Source: Prodigiosinella aquatilis (GTDB lineage: Bacteria > Pseudomonadota > Gammaproteobacteria > Enterobacterales > Enterobacteriaceae). From it: a DNA stretch of 64,000 nt. The translations under genes were made by a program, and so were the position numbers. Location: NCBI GenBank assembly GCA_030388725.1, contig CP128857.1, forward strand, positions 434,001 through 498,000, given 5' to 3'. Shown one piece after another: positions 7,318-17,503 of this stretch (positions are counted from its first letter, which is position 1; the number at the start of each line of letters is the position of its first letter). The notes under the pieces are model-generated. The model had not been told where the DNA came from. It made no database searches and was given only the letters and a program-made list of their open reading frames with translations.

Positions 7318-10300
7318 TTACTGCGCCTGTACCCGCAGCTCAGCTGCGGAACGACTACGATGACCCAACAACGCTTTCACATCACTTGACTTTGGCTTAA
7401 CCAGAGCAAATTTTGATACCCATACCGGCCAGTTGGCCAGAATCTCTTCGCCATGCTGGGATCCGGTATGATGAACATGCTCGGTAATTAGTCCACGCAG
7501 GTGCTCTTCATGAATCGCCAGATTCTCTACGTCCAGCACTTCCACAAGTTCTGGGTTGACGCGTTTACGAAACTCACCGTCTTCGTCCAGAACATACGAG
7601 AAACCGCCAGTCATACCTGCACCGAAGTTGACGCCGGTGCGGCCCAGAATACAGACAATGCCTCCAGTCATGTATTCACAGCCGTTATCGCCGATACCTT
7701 CCACTACGGTAATCGCACCGGAGTTACGTACGGCAAAGCGTTCTCCGGCACGACCTGCGGCAAACAGCTTACCGCCAGTGGCACCATACAGACAGGTATT
7801 GCCGACAATGCTGGCTTCATGACTGCGAAACGCGGAGCCGACGGGCGGGCGCACAGAGATAATACCGCCCGCCATGCCTTTACCTACGTAGTCGTTGGCG
7901 TCACCGGTCAGAGCCAGCTCAACACCACCAGCGTTCCAGACACCAAAGCTTTGCCCGGCTGTACCGTTAAAGTAAGCTTTGATCGGGTCACTCGCCAGTC
8001 CCTGGTCGCCATGCCGTGCAGCAATCACACCGGACAAGGTGGCGCCTACAGAGCGGTCGGTATTACGAATATCGAAATAGAGTGCTTTGCCTTGCCTGGA
8101 TTCGACATGTGACTGAGCCTGCTCCACCAGCGCTTTGTTGAGTAATCCTTTGTCGAATGACGGATTATTCTCGGTACAGTACAGCGCCTTACCTGGATGA
8201 GGTTGTGCAGTATGCAGTAATGGTGACAGATCCAGCTTGTTTTGTTTGGCAGTGAAACCATCCAGTTCAAGTAGCAGGTCAGTGCGGCCTATCAAATCGA
8301 CCAGACGACTTACACCTAGCTCGGCCATCAGCAGACGGGTTTCCTGTGCGATAAAATTGAAGTAGTTAACTACGCGTTCTGGCAGACCGTGATAGTGATC
8401 GCGACGCAGTTTTTCATCCTGGGTGGCAACACCTGTAGCACAGTTATTCAGGTGACAGATACGCAGGTATTTACAGCCGAGAGCTACCATTGGGCCAGTA
8501 CCAAAGCCGAAGCTTTCCGCACCCAGAATGGTCGCTTTGATAATATCCAGACCGGTTTTCAGACCACCATCCACCTGCAGACGGATTTTGTGACGTAAAC
8601 CGTTAGACACCAGTGCCTGCTGGGTTTCTGCCAGACCAAGCTCCCACGGACAACCAGCATATTTCACTGATGTTAACGGGCTGGCGCCGGTGCCGCCATC
8701 ATAGCCGGCAATAGTGATCAGATCGGCATAAGCTTTAGCCACACCAGTGGCGATAGTACCTACACCCGGTTCAGAAACCAGTTTGACCGAAATCATGGCT
8801 TTTGGGTTGATCTGTTTCAGGTCGAAAATCAACTGAGCCAAATCTTCGATAGAGTAAATATCATGATGTGGCGGTGGTGAAATCAGAGTAACGCCGGGCA
8901 CTGAATAGCGCAGTCTGGCAATATATGGGGTTACTTTATCCCCCGGTAACTGGCCGCCTTCACCTGGTTTGGCTCCCTGTGCGACCTTGATCTGGATAAC
9001 ATCAGCATTGACCAGATAAGCGGGTGTAACGCCAAATCGACCGGAGGCAACCTGCTTGATGCGGGATACTTTATTGGTGCCATAACGCGCTGGGTCTTCG
9101 CCACCTTCACCGGAATTGGAAAAACCACCCAGACTATTCATGGCTTCAGCCAGTGATTCATGGGCTTCTGGGCTGAGCGCACCGATAGACATGGCAGCCG
9201 TATCAAAACGTTTGAACAGCTCTGTCGCTGGTTCCACCTGGTCCAGCGCGATGGCCGTTCCTTCCTGTGGTTGTAGCGCCAGGAGATCGCGCAGCGTTGC
9301 CACCGGACGGTGGTTTACCAGGTTGGCATATTGCAAATAGTCACTGTATTTACCACTGTGAACTGCTGCCTGTAGCGTTTTTACTACGTCCGGGTTGTAG
9401 GTGTGGTATTCACCATCGTAAACGAATTTCAGCAAACCTCCCTGGTCCAATGTATGACGTTTCAACCAGGCACGTTTTGACAAATTAAGCAGATCTTGCT
9501 CAAAATCACTGAAGTTGGCCCCGCTGATCCGACTGACTACACCCTGAAAACAGAGGGATGAAATGTCCTGGTGCAAACCGACGGCTTCAAACAGTTTGGA
9601 ACAGCGGTAGGACGCCACCGTTGAAATGCCCATCTTTGACATGATCTTGTACAGACCTTTGTTGATGCCGTTACGGTAGTTCAGCATCACGGTACGGTAT
9701 GGTTTCTCGATGGTGCGATTATCTACCATCCGGGCCAGTGTTTCATAGGCCAGATAAGGGTAAATGGCAGTAGCACCAAAGCCTAGCAGTACCGCAAAAT
9801 GGTGTGGATCACGGGCGCTGGCGGTTTCAACGATGATGTTGGCATCGCAACGCAGGCTCTTTTCCACCAGACGGCGCTGAATAGCGCCTACCGCCATTGG
9901 TGCCGGTACTGGCAGGTGATCCTGCGTGATGCTCCGGTCGGAAAGTACCAGTAATACTGCGCCGTCGCGGACTTTGTTTTCCGCTTCGTCGCACAGTTTT
10001 TCAACCGTCTCCTGTAGTGTTTGCTGTTTTGGGTCGAACGTCAGATCGATCCTGTCTGCACGGTAATATTGCTGATCCTGATTGATCAACTGGTTGAAAT
10101 CGGAGTAGAGCAAAATCGGTGATTTAAAGCTCAGACGATGGGCCTGACCTTCCGCTTCACAGAATACGTTCATTTCCCGACCGATACAGGTTGATAGCGA
10201 CATAACATGTGCTTCGCGCAGTGGGTCGATAGGCGGATTCGTTACCTGAGCAAACTGTTGGCGGAAATAGTCATAAATAATACGCGGGCGACTGGAGAGC

Positions 10301-11778
10301 ACGGCAAAAGGTGTGTCATCACCCATGGAACCCGTGGCTTCCTGACCGTTCTCACCCAGCACGCGCAGGATTTGATCCAGTTCTTCTTTGCTATAACCAA
10401 ATTGCTTCTGATAGGTTTCCAGCATTGTATCGTCCAGCTCGCGGCTACCCACTTGTTCATCAGGTAACTCTTCAAACGGCACGAGACGCTTAACGTTCTT
10501 TTCCATCCACTCTTTGTAGGGATGGCGGCTTTTCAGATCATCATCGGTTTCTGCTGAGTGCAGGATGCGGCCGTTACGGGTATCGATAACCATCAGTTCA
10601 CCTGGACCGACGCGCCCTTTTTCGATCACTTCGTCCGGTTGATAATCCCAGATGCCAATTTCAGACGCACAAGTAATCAGTTTGTCTTTAGTGATGACAT
10701 AACGTGCTGGACGCAGACCGTTACGGTCCAGGTTACAGGCAGCATAACGCCCATCAGACAGTACCAGACCTGCCGGACCATCCCATGGCTCCATGTGCAT
10801 AGAGTTAAAGTCGAAGAAAGCACGTAGTTCCGGATCCATATCCGGGTTGTTCTGCCATGCCGGTGGTACTAGCAGTCGCATGGCGCGCACGATATCCATC
10901 CCACCAGCCAGAAACAGTTCCAGCATATTATCCAGCGAGGTGGAGTCCGAGCCAGTTTCGTCGACAAATGGGGCCGCATCTTGCAGATCCGGGATCAGCG
11001 GCGTTTTGAATTTGTAGGCACGAGCGCGGGCCCACTGACGGTTCCCCGTAATGGTGTTGATCTCACCGTTGTGCGCCAGATAGCGGAACGGCTGGGCCAG
11101 ACGCCAGCGTGGTACGGTATTGGTGGAAAAGCGTTGGTGGAACAGACAAATGGCTGATTCCATACGCAGGTCTGCCAGATCCAGATAAAAGCGCGGCAGA
11201 TCCGTCGGCATACACAGGCCCTTGTAGATGTTCACTACATTGGAGAAGCTGCACACGTAGAAATCGTTATCTTGTACGCGTTTTTCAATACGGCGGCGTG
11301 CCATGAATAAGCGGCGTTCCATATCACGTTGACGCCAACCTGCCGGAGCATTCACAAAGATCTGTTCAATACGCGGCAGTGAGGACAACGCGATTTCACC
11401 CAAGACATCCGGATTGGTGGGCACTTCGCGCCAACCAACCACAGAAAGGGTTTCATTCTGCAACTCTTCTTCTACAATCTTGCGGGCGGCACGGGCCTTC
11501 TCTTCATCCTTATTAAGGAACATCATGCCGACGGCATAATTTTTCGCCAGCCTCCAACCATGCTCTTCGGCGACCAAGCGGAAGAAGCGGTCAGGTTTCT
11601 GAAGCAATAAACCACAGCCGTCACCGGTCTTGCCGTCAGCAAGAATCGCGCCACGGTGCTGCATACGGGCAAGCGCGTGAATGGCAGTACGCACTACTTT
11701 ATGGCTCGGCTCACCTTCTATATGGGCGATTAATCCGAAACCACAGTTGTCTCTCTCTTGGGATGCATCGTACAACAT
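7318..11778 (-). CDS. gltB: Glutamate synthase (NADPH) large subunit
   Basis: Alpha subunit of GOGAT, 1486 residues. The N-terminal class II glutamine amidotransferase domain uses Cys12 as nucleophile, exposed after removal of an 11-residue propeptide (MLYDASQERDN before CGFG). A central domain and the FMN-binding synthase domain follow (the GSGGEGGEDP-like stretch reads SNSGEGGEDP). The 3Fe-4S cluster motif CxxxxxC (CRxCHLNNC type) lies in the CKYLRICHLNNCATG segment. A C-terminal beta-helix ends the protein. It is the first gene of gltBD, and the long upstream region carries a candidate CRP site. In E. coli this operon responds to Lrp, CRP and nitrogen status. Confidence 0.98.
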   Translation of the reverse strand: MLYDASQERDNCGFGLIAHIEGEPSHKVVRTAIHALARMQHRGAILADGKTGDGCGLLLQKPDRFFRLVAEEHGWRLAKNYAVGMMFLNKDEEKARAARKIVEEELQNETLSVVGWREVPTNPDVLGEIALSSLPRIEQIFVNAPAGWRQRDMERRLFMARRRIEKRVQDNDFYVCSFSNVVNIYKGLCMPTDLPRFYLDLADLRMESAICLFHQRFSTNTVPRWRLAQPFRYLAHNGEINTITGNRQWARARAYKFKTPLIPDLQDAAPFVDETGSDSTSLDNMLELFLAGGMDIVRAMRLLVPPAWQNNPDMDPELRAFFDFNSMHMEPWDGPAGLVLSDGRYAACNLDRNGLRPARYVITKDKLITCASEIGIWDYQPDEVIEKGRVGPGELMVIDTRNGRILHSAETDDDLKSRHPYKEWMEKNVKRLVPFEELPDEQVGSRELDDTMLETYQKQFGYSKEELDQILRVLGENGQEATGSMGDDTPFAVLSSRPRIIYDYFRQQFAQVTNPPIDPLREAHVMSLSTCIGREMNVFCEAEGQAHRLSFKSPILLYSDFNQLINQDQQYYRADRIDLTFDPKQQTLQETVEKLCDEAENKVRDGAVLLVLSDRSITQDHLPVPAPMAVGAIQRRLVEKSLRCDANIIVETASARDPHHFAVLLGFGATAIYPYLAYETLARMVDNRTIEKPYRTVMLNYRNGINKGLYKIMSKMGISTVASYRCSKLFEAVGLHQDISSLCFQGVVSRISGANFSDFEQDLLNLSKRAWLKRHTLDQGGLLKFVYDGEYHTYNPDVVKTLQAAVHSGKYSDYLQYANLVNHRPVATLRDLLALQPQEGTAIALDQVEPATELFKRFDTAAMSIGALSPEAHESLAEAMNSLGGFSNSGEGGEDPARYGTNKVSRIKQVASGRFGVTPAYLVNADVIQIKVAQGAKPGEGGQLPGDKVTPYIARLRYSVPGVTLISPPPHHDIYSIEDLAQLIFDLKQINPKAMISVKLVSEPGVGTIATGVAKAYADLITIAGYDGGTGASPLTSVKYAGCPWELGLAETQQALVSNGLRHKIRLQVDGGLKTGLDIIKATILGAESFGFGTGPMVALGCKYLRICHLNNCATGVATQDEKLRRDHYHGLPERVVNYFNFIAQETRLLMAELGVSRLVDLIGRTDLLLELDGFTAKQNKLDLSPLLHTAQPHPGKALYCTENNPSFDKGLLNKALVEQAQSHVESRQGKALYFDIRNTDRSVGATLSGVIAARHGDQGLASDPIKAYFNGTAGQSFGVWNAGGVELALTGDANDYVGKGMAGGIISVRPPVGSAFRSHEASIVGNTCLYGATGGKLFAAGRAGERFAVRNSGAITVVEGIGDNGCEYMTGGIVCILGRTGVNFGAGMTGGFSYVLDEDGEFRKRVNPELVEVLDVENLAIHEEHLRGLITEHVHHTGSQHGEEILANWPVWVSKFALVKPKSSDVKALLGHRSRSAAELRVQAQ

Positions 11779-12458
11779 ATTCAGTGAACCTCCCCAGGCT
11801 CTATATGACTCTCTCCCACCAGTCAGCGGGCACCTTTGCGCGAGCGATATCCAACTGACGTAAATATAGCGTCAGTGGGTTTTGCCGCTCTCTTTTCCGG
11901 TCTATCGTGACGATCTCACAAGTGGTAATAACTTGCTTGATGAGGGAGTCTTCTTCTTACTGCATAAATATGACGAGACATCATCTCGTCAGGAAAGCTT
12001 CCAGCGGATTCCCAAATTAGCGAGAAACCCTGTTCAGGTCAAATATCAATATCAAACCTGACTTTTAGGGATAATATTTACTTATTTATATGAAAGATAA
12101 GCATTTTTACAATTAAAAGAAGGTGTTGGCAAGATGCGGGGAGTCATTTAAATGTGAGCTGTATCACTATGCTAATGACGAATTATGACCGCGACATGCT
12201 GCTATATCTTCTCTTATCGGCATCTTATTCTGTTTGAATCTAATTTTTTACTTTATGTCACTGTTTTTTATCTTCACGTCATCTTTTAATGAAATCGGCT
12301 GGGAGGATAAGAAAAATTAATCGGCTAAGATATGATTTTATTTTCAATAAAAATGAATAACCATGCACTTTAATGCGCCGGAGCGGGATTGATCGTAGTC
12401 ATCGCGGTAAAACAGATGAAAGAGTAGGCTGCTGTTCTTGCGGGGGGAAGAACAGAAT
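11779..12458. promoter_or_regulatory. Divergent gltB / yhcC regulatory region
   Basis: 680 bp of AT-rich DNA between divergent gltB and yhcC, with no supportable ORF. The size suits a complex regulatory region; E. coli gltB is controlled by Lrp, IHF and CRP. The only site I can point to is the CRP-like motif at 12153-12168. Specific promoters were not assigned. Confidence 0.6.
12153..12168. promoter_or_regulatory. Candidate CRP-binding site in the gltB/yhcC region
   Basis: TGTGA-N6-TCACT, one mismatch from the CRP core TGTGA-N6-TCACA. It lies about 375 bp upstream of the gltB start. CRP control of gltBDF is known in E. coli; occupancy here is inference. Confidence 0.5.
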
Positions 12459-13388
12459 ATGCAATTACAAAAAATAATCAATATGTTTGGTGGAGACCTT
12501 CAGCGTCGTTATGGAGAAAAGATCCATAAGCTTACGCTGCACGGTGGGTTTAATTGCCCAAACCGGGACGGCACGCTGGGTCGTGGCGGTTGTACGTTTT
12601 GTAATGTGGCGTCATTTGCGGATGAGCACATGCAACAGATTAGTATCACCCAGCAGCTGGAGGCGCAGGCAGTAAAGGTAAATCGTGCTAAGCGCTATCT
12701 GGCTTACTTTCAAGCTTATACTAGTACTTACGCCGAAGTTCAGGTATTGGAGTCCATGTATTGCCAGGCACTGAAACAGGCGGAGATGGTTGGATTATGT
12801 GTGGGAACCCGGCCTGATTGCGTCCCGGACGCTGTGTTGGATTTACTGGCCGGGTATCGGGATCAAGGTTATGAGGTATGGTTGGAACTGGGATTGCAAA
12901 GCGCGAGTGATAAAACGTTGCATCGCATTAACCGTGGGCATGATTTTTCCTGCTACCAGGAAACGGTTTATCGTGCCCATATTCGTGGCCTAAAGGTTTG
13001 CTGTCATCTTATTGTCGGTCTGCCTGGAGAAGATGCCAAATGTTGTCTGTCAACGCTGCAACAGGTTGTTGATACAGGTGTTGAGGGGATAAAGCTACAC
13101 CCGCTACACATTGTGGATGGCAGTATTATGGCTAAAGCATGGCGAGCCGGGCGGTTGTCGGAACTGACACTGGAAAATTATGTAGCAATCGCCGGGGAAA
13201 TGATTCGGTATACGCCACCGGAAATTGTTTTTCACCGGATTTCTGCCAGTGCCCGCCGACCCACATTACTGGCCCCACTGTGGTGTGAAAATCGCTGGAC
13301 CGGCATGGTTGGACTCAACAACTATTTGCTGGAACATGGTGTGCAAGGCTCTGCATTAGGCCACCCCTATCAGTATCATCCTGCCTGA
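12459..13388 (+). CDS. yhcC: Radical SAM protein YhcC (TIGR01212 family)
   Basis: Radical SAM enzyme of 309 residues with no firmly established substrate. The cluster-binding cysteines C33, C45 and C48 form the wide CX11CX2C spacing typical of this family rather than the usual CX3CX2C. The sequence is close to E. coli YhcC along its length, including KLTLHGGF and the C-terminal ISASARRPTLLAPLWCENRW block. The start at 12459 (MQLQK) matches the family; a TTG seven codons upstream is discarded. It is divergent from gltB and upstream of arcB, the same neighbourhood as in E. coli. Confidence 0.95.
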   Translation: MQLQKIINMFGGDLQRRYGEKIHKLTLHGGFNCPNRDGTLGRGGCTFCNVASFADEHMQQISITQQLEAQAVKVNRAKRYLAYFQAYTSTYAEVQVLESMYCQALKQAEMVGLCVGTRPDCVPDAVLDLLAGYRDQGYEVWLELGLQSASDKTLHRINRGHDFSCYQETVYRAHIRGLKVCCHLIVGLPGEDAKCCLSTLQQVVDTGVEGIKLHPLHIVDGSIMAKAWRAGRLSELTLENYVAIAGEMIRYTPPEIVFHRISASARRPTLLAPLWCENRWTGMVGLNNYLLEHGVQGSALGHPYQYHPA

Positions 13389-13488
13389 AGACCGATATTT
13401 GTGGCGGTTCGCAAATTAACGGCACATTTACCGCGCTCATTATTATTTTACAGTATGATTTGCGGGTCCACGACTAAGGAAAAACACT

Positions 13489-15828
13489 ATGAAGCAAATC
13501 CGGCTATTGGCCCAGTATTACGTTGATTTAATGGTAAAGCTGGGTCTGGTCCGTTTTTCTCTGCTACTGGCTTCGGTGCTGGTGTTGTTGGCACTGGTGG
13601 TGCAGATGGCGGTAACACTATTGCTCAGTGGTGAAGTCACCAGTATTGATGTTGTGCGATCCATCTTTTTTGGCCTGGTGATCACTCCCTGGGCGGTTTA
13701 TTTCCTTTCTGTCGTGGTGGAACAACTGGAAGAGTCGCGTCAGCGGCTTGCCAAGCTGGTAGCCAAGTTAGAGGAAATGCGTCATCGCGACCAGCAACTG
13801 AATGAACAATTACAAGATAATATTGTTCAACTTAATCAGGAAATTGCGGATCGTATCAAAGCCGAAGACGCTCGTCTGCTGATGGTGAGTAAATTGCGAG
13901 AGGAGATGTCTCGTCGGGAACAGGCGCAGGTTGAGCTAGAGCAACAATCAGCCTTGTTGCGTTCCTTTCTCGATGCTTCACCAGACCTGGTTTATTACCG
14001 TAATGAAAATAAAGAGTTCTCTGGTTGCAACCGCGCGATGGAATTGTTGCTTGGCAAAAGCCAGAAGCAGCTGATTGGTCTGACACCAATTGATGTTTAC
14101 ACGCCAGAAATTGCAGAAAAAGTGATGGAAACTGATGAAAAAGTTTTCCGTCATAACGTTTCCCTGACCTATGAGCAGTGGCTGGTATACCCCGATGGGC
14201 GCAAGGCCTGTTTTGAACTACGAAAAGTACCGTTTTATGACCGAATGGGAAAACGACATGGGTTGATGGGGTTTGGACGCGATATAACGGAGCGTAAGCG
14301 TTACCAGGACGCGTTAGAGAATGCGAGTAGGGAAAAGACTACTTTCATCTCAACAATCAGCCACGAGCTTCGTACGCCGCTTAATGGCATTGTCGGTTTA
14401 AGCCGTATTCTGCTCGATACACATCTGGATACGGAACAGCAGAAATACCTGAAGACCATCCATGTCAGCGCTATCACGCTGGGCAATATTTTCAACGATG
14501 TCATTGAAATGGATAAGCAGGAACGTCGCAAGGTTCAACTGGATAATCAGCCGATAGATTTTGAGGGCTTTGTAGCCGATCTGGAAAACCTGGGTGGATT
14601 GCTGGCGCAACCGAAAGGGCTGCGATTAAAAATGGAACTGCATCAACCCTTGCCGAAGAGCGTCATTACGGATGGTACCCGGTTACGTCAAATTCTGTGG
14701 AACCTGCTGAGTAATGCTGTGAAGTTTACCCAGCAGGGAAATATTGTGGTGCGAGTGGAGTATGGACCAGGTGATCAGCTGCGCTTTGAAGTTGAAGACT
14801 CCGGTATGGGCATTCCAGTTGATGAGTTAGAAAAAATCTTCTCCATGTACTATCAGGTGAAGGATCAGAATGGCGGCAAACCGGCCACCGGAACCGGCAT
14901 CGGTCTGGCAGTATCGAAACGTTTGGCGCAGAACATGGGAGGCGACATTCTTGTTACCAGTGAACTGGGTAAAGGTTCTTGTTTCACTTTGACAGTCGTG
15001 GCACCAGCGGTGGAAGGAGAGAGCGCAGATGCCGAAGATGAGGAAGGAATGCCATTGCCGGCACTGAATGTCTTGCTGGTGGAAGATATTGAGCTGAATG
15101 TGGTGGTGGCCCGCTCGGTACTGGAAAAACTGGGCAGTAGCGTCGATGTGGCAATGACCGGTCAGGCGGCGCTGGATATGTTTGATCCTGACGAGTTTGA
15201 CCTGGTGCTGCTGGATATCCAGTTGCCGGATATGACGGGTTTGGATGTGGCTCGTAAGCTGCGTGAGCGTTATGTCCATCGAGATCTGCCGCCGCTGGTT
15301 GCGTTGACGGCCAATGTACTCAAGGACAAAAAAGAATATCTGGATGCAGGTATGGACGATGTGCTGAGCAAACCACTCTCCGTGCCGGCACTGACTGCCG
15401 TCATCAAACAGTACTGGGATCATCATGAAGGCGACGTTCCTGTCGTGTCGGAAGATATTCCTGAGTCGGTTCAGGAAAACACGTTGGATATCGCCATGCT
15501 GGAACAATATCTCGATTTGATTGGTCCGAAACTGATTCATCAAAGTCTGGCGATGTTCGAGCAAATGATGCCGGGCTATCTGGCAATACTGGATTCCAAT
15601 ATGACGGCACGTGATCAGAAAGGTATCGCGGAAGAAGGACACAAAATCAAAGGTGCGGCCGGAACGGTAGGGTTACGGCATTTGCAGCAGGTAGCCCAGC
15701 AGATTCAGACCACAACATTGCCGGCTTGGTGGGATAACGTTCAGGAGTGGATTGACGAATTAAAGCATGATTGGCGTCATGATGTTCAAATGCTGAAGGA
15801 TTGGGTTTCGGAAGCTGAAAAAAAATGA
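13489..15828 (+). CDS. arcB: Aerobic respiration control sensor kinase ArcB
   Basis: Tripartite hybrid histidine kinase of 779 residues that senses quinone redox state and phosphorylates ArcA under low oxygen. It has two N-terminal membrane segments (about 22-45 and 55-78), a coiled coil (about 80-150) and a PAS domain (about 155-270). The kinase core has His292 in ISHELRTPLNG, the receiver has Asp576 in LLDIQLPD, and the HPt domain has His718 in GHKIKGAAG. These match E. coli His292, Asp576 and His717. The final Lys-Lys-stop is encoded inside the terminator of the opposite-strand sRNA arcZ. Confidence 0.98.
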   Translation: MKQIRLLAQYYVDLMVKLGLVRFSLLLASVLVLLALVVQMAVTLLLSGEVTSIDVVRSIFFGLVITPWAVYFLSVVVEQLEESRQRLAKLVAKLEEMRHRDQQLNEQLQDNIVQLNQEIADRIKAEDARLLMVSKLREEMSRREQAQVELEQQSALLRSFLDASPDLVYYRNENKEFSGCNRAMELLLGKSQKQLIGLTPIDVYTPEIAEKVMETDEKVFRHNVSLTYEQWLVYPDGRKACFELRKVPFYDRMGKRHGLMGFGRDITERKRYQDALENASREKTTFISTISHELRTPLNGIVGLSRILLDTHLDTEQQKYLKTIHVSAITLGNIFNDVIEMDKQERRKVQLDNQPIDFEGFVADLENLGGLLAQPKGLRLKMELHQPLPKSVITDGTRLRQILWNLLSNAVKFTQQGNIVVRVEYGPGDQLRFEVEDSGMGIPVDELEKIFSMYYQVKDQNGGKPATGTGIGLAVSKRLAQNMGGDILVTSELGKGSCFTLTVVAPAVEGESADAEDEEGMPLPALNVLLVEDIELNVVVARSVLEKLGSSVDVAMTGQAALDMFDPDEFDLVLLDIQLPDMTGLDVARKLRERYVHRDLPPLVALTANVLKDKKEYLDAGMDDVLSKPLSVPALTAVIKQYWDHHEGDVPVVSEDIPESVQENTLDIAMLEQYLDLIGPKLIHQSLAMFEQMMPGYLAILDSNMTARDQKGIAEEGHKIKGAAGTVGLRHLQQVAQQIQTTTLPAWWDNVQEWIDELKHDWRHDVQMLKDWVSEAEKK

Positions 15829-15946
15829 CCCCGACCGAAGCCGGGGTGCGCGAATTATGCGCCAACACCAGGGAAACTTGTACACCTGCAATCTGCTCTC
15901 AAAGTTGTTAGTTCGCAGGTGTGTGTGGAATTACATCTTCTGGCAA
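15818..15946 (-). ncRNA. arcZ: Hfq-dependent small RNA ArcZ
   Basis: Read on the minus strand, this interval contains the strongly conserved ArcZ seed and 3' region (TTTCCCTGGTGTTGGCGCA, then the CGCGCACCCCGG arm), ending in a GC-rich hairpin and a run of T at about 15818-15825. Location between arcB and elbB, opposite to arcB, is the same as in E. coli. An extended -10 (TGCTATGGT, 15952-15960) with TTGTAA upstream gives an expected 5' end near 15946, for an RNA of about 125-130 nt, similar to the 121 nt of E. coli. ArcZ activates rpoS and represses motility and virulence regulators in enterics. The 5' end is estimated; the 3' half is certain. Confidence 0.92.
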
Positions 15947-16061
15947 CAAACACCATAGCAAATATAGCGCCGTTTGTTACAAGAATCATTAAAATGTGTG
16001 ATGTAGATTAGTGTTTGTCAATCAAAAAATCAATTAGTTGATGTAATGAAATGAGGTTTAT

Positions 16062-16718
16062 ATGATGAAAAAAGTCGGCGTCGTACTTAGTGGGTGTGGA
16101 GTTTTTGATGGTTCAGAGATTCACGAAGCTGTCTTGACTCTGCTTGCAATTGATCGGGCCGGTGCTCAAGCTGTTTGCTTCGCTCCAGATAAGGAGCAAC
16201 TGCATGTAGTGAATCATCTGACCGGGGAAGTAACCAGCGAGAAACGCAATGTTTTAGCGGAGTCCGCACGTATCGCCAGGGGGAAAATCCAGCCTTTGTC
16301 TGCGGCGGACGCACGGCAGATTGACGCACTCATTGTTCCTGGTGGGTTTGGTGCTGCAAAAAATTTGAGTGATTTTGCCATCCGTGGTGCAGCGTGCCAA
16401 GTTGATGAAGACCTGAAAATACTAACAAATGAAATTTATAAGCAGAACAAACCAATTGGTTTTATTTGCATCTCTCCAGCCATTTTACCAAAACTGCTTA
16501 AAACTCCTGTCCGCCTTACCATTGGCAATGATATTGAAACAGCAGAAACCATTGAGGAGATGGGCGGTACCCATGTCGTTTGTCCAGTGAATGATATTGT
16601 GGTCGACATTGATAACAAGATTGTGACTACGCCAGCCTATATGTTAGCGAATTCCATTAGTGAAGCTGCTACAGGTATTGAGAAGTTGGTTTCTCGTGTA
16701 CTGGCTTTGACTGAATGA
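16062..16718 (+). CDS. elbB: Glyoxalase ElbB / DJ-1/PfpI-like protein
   Basis: Protein of 218 residues in the DJ-1/PfpI class I amidotransferase-like superfamily, closely matching E. coli ElbB, for which glyoxalase activity has been reported. The fold starts at VGVVLSGCGVFDG, and the nucleophile-elbow region is IGFICISPA (cysteine near residue 139). There are two adjacent ATG codons; the second (16065) gives the E. coli-type MKK start, and the GAGG site suits either. The final four bases overlap mtgA, indicating translational coupling. Confidence 0.95.
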   Translation: MMKKVGVVLSGCGVFDGSEIHEAVLTLLAIDRAGAQAVCFAPDKEQLHVVNHLTGEVTSEKRNVLAESARIARGKIQPLSAADARQIDALIVPGGFGAAKNLSDFAIRGAACQVDEDLKILTNEIYKQNKPIGFICISPAILPKLLKTPVRLTIGNDIETAETIEEMGGTHVVCPVNDIVVDIDNKIVTTPAYMLANSISEAATGIEKLVSRVLALTE

Positions 16719-17446
16719 GGCCGGGGCGTTACCGCACTCGTCTTTTCGTGACGACAAAACGTTGGATTTCCCGGGCGATACTGGTGGTGTTGGGGTTCTG
16801 GCTGCTGGAAATATTATTGTTTGCTTTCTTGCCAGTACCTTTTTCGACTGTGATGGTTGATAGACAACTAACGGCTTGGTTTAATGGGAATTTTTCTTAT
16901 GTGGCCCACTCCGATTGGGTCTCGATGGATGAGATCGCACCGACGATGCCATTAGCTGTCATTGCGGCAGAGGATCAGAAGTTCCCATATCATTGGGGGT
17001 TTGATTTTGCAGCGATCAATGCGGCTCTCAGACACAATGAACGCTACGAAGGACGTATTCGAGGCGCATCGACCTTGTCACAACAAACAGTGAAAAATTT
17101 GATGTTGTGGGATAGCCGTAGTTGGTTTCGCAAAGGTCTGGAGGCCGGGTTAACGGTCGCCATCGAGCTAGTCTGGACCAAACGCCGTATTCTGACGGTA
17201 TATCTTAATATCGCTGAATTTGGACCAGGCGTGTTTGGCGTCGAGCGTGCGGCCAGATATTATTTCAAGAAGCCAGCCAGCCGTCTGACTGCCAGCGAGG
17301 CGGCAATGTTGGCTGCTGTATTACCTAACCCTATTCACTACCATGCCAATGCCCCATCAGTCTATGTCATACGTAGACAGCAATGGATTTTGAGACAGAT
17401 GCACCAGATTGGCGGAGAGGCATTTCTGAAAACGAATGGATTATAG
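16715..17446 (+). CDS. mtgA: Monofunctional biosynthetic peptidoglycan transglycosylase
   Basis: Family GT51 glycosyltransferase that polymerises lipid II into glycan strands at the inner membrane. The protein has 243 residues, with one N-terminal membrane anchor (about 18-42) followed by the GT51 domain. The catalytic Glu86 lies in AAEDQKF, and the conserved RGASTLSQQ and YLNIAEFG motifs are present. There is no transpeptidase domain, as expected for MtgA. It overlaps elbB by four bases (ATGA), the same pairing as in E. coli. Confidence 0.97.
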   Translation: MRPGRYRTRLFVTTKRWISRAILVVLGFWLLEILLFAFLPVPFSTVMVDRQLTAWFNGNFSYVAHSDWVSMDEIAPTMPLAVIAAEDQKFPYHWGFDFAAINAALRHNERYEGRIRGASTLSQQTVKNLMLWDSRSWFRKGLEAGLTVAIELVWTKRRILTVYLNIAEFGPGVFGVERAARYYFKKPASRLTASEAAMLAAVLPNPIHYHANAPSVYVIRRQQWILRQMHQIGGEAFLKTNGL

Positions 17447-17503
17447 TAAAAAGAGTATTAATATAAGTAAGTTGTGATAGATGATTTATTCTAAAGGGCG
17501 AAT

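Noticed and set aside
7501..8112. 203-residue plus-strand open frame inside gltB
   Set aside because: Antisense shadow of the conserved C-terminal domain of GltB.
14827..15642. 271-residue minus-strand open frame inside arcB
   Set aside because: His/Gln-rich composition typical of an antisense shadow; arcB is complete with all phosphorylation sites.
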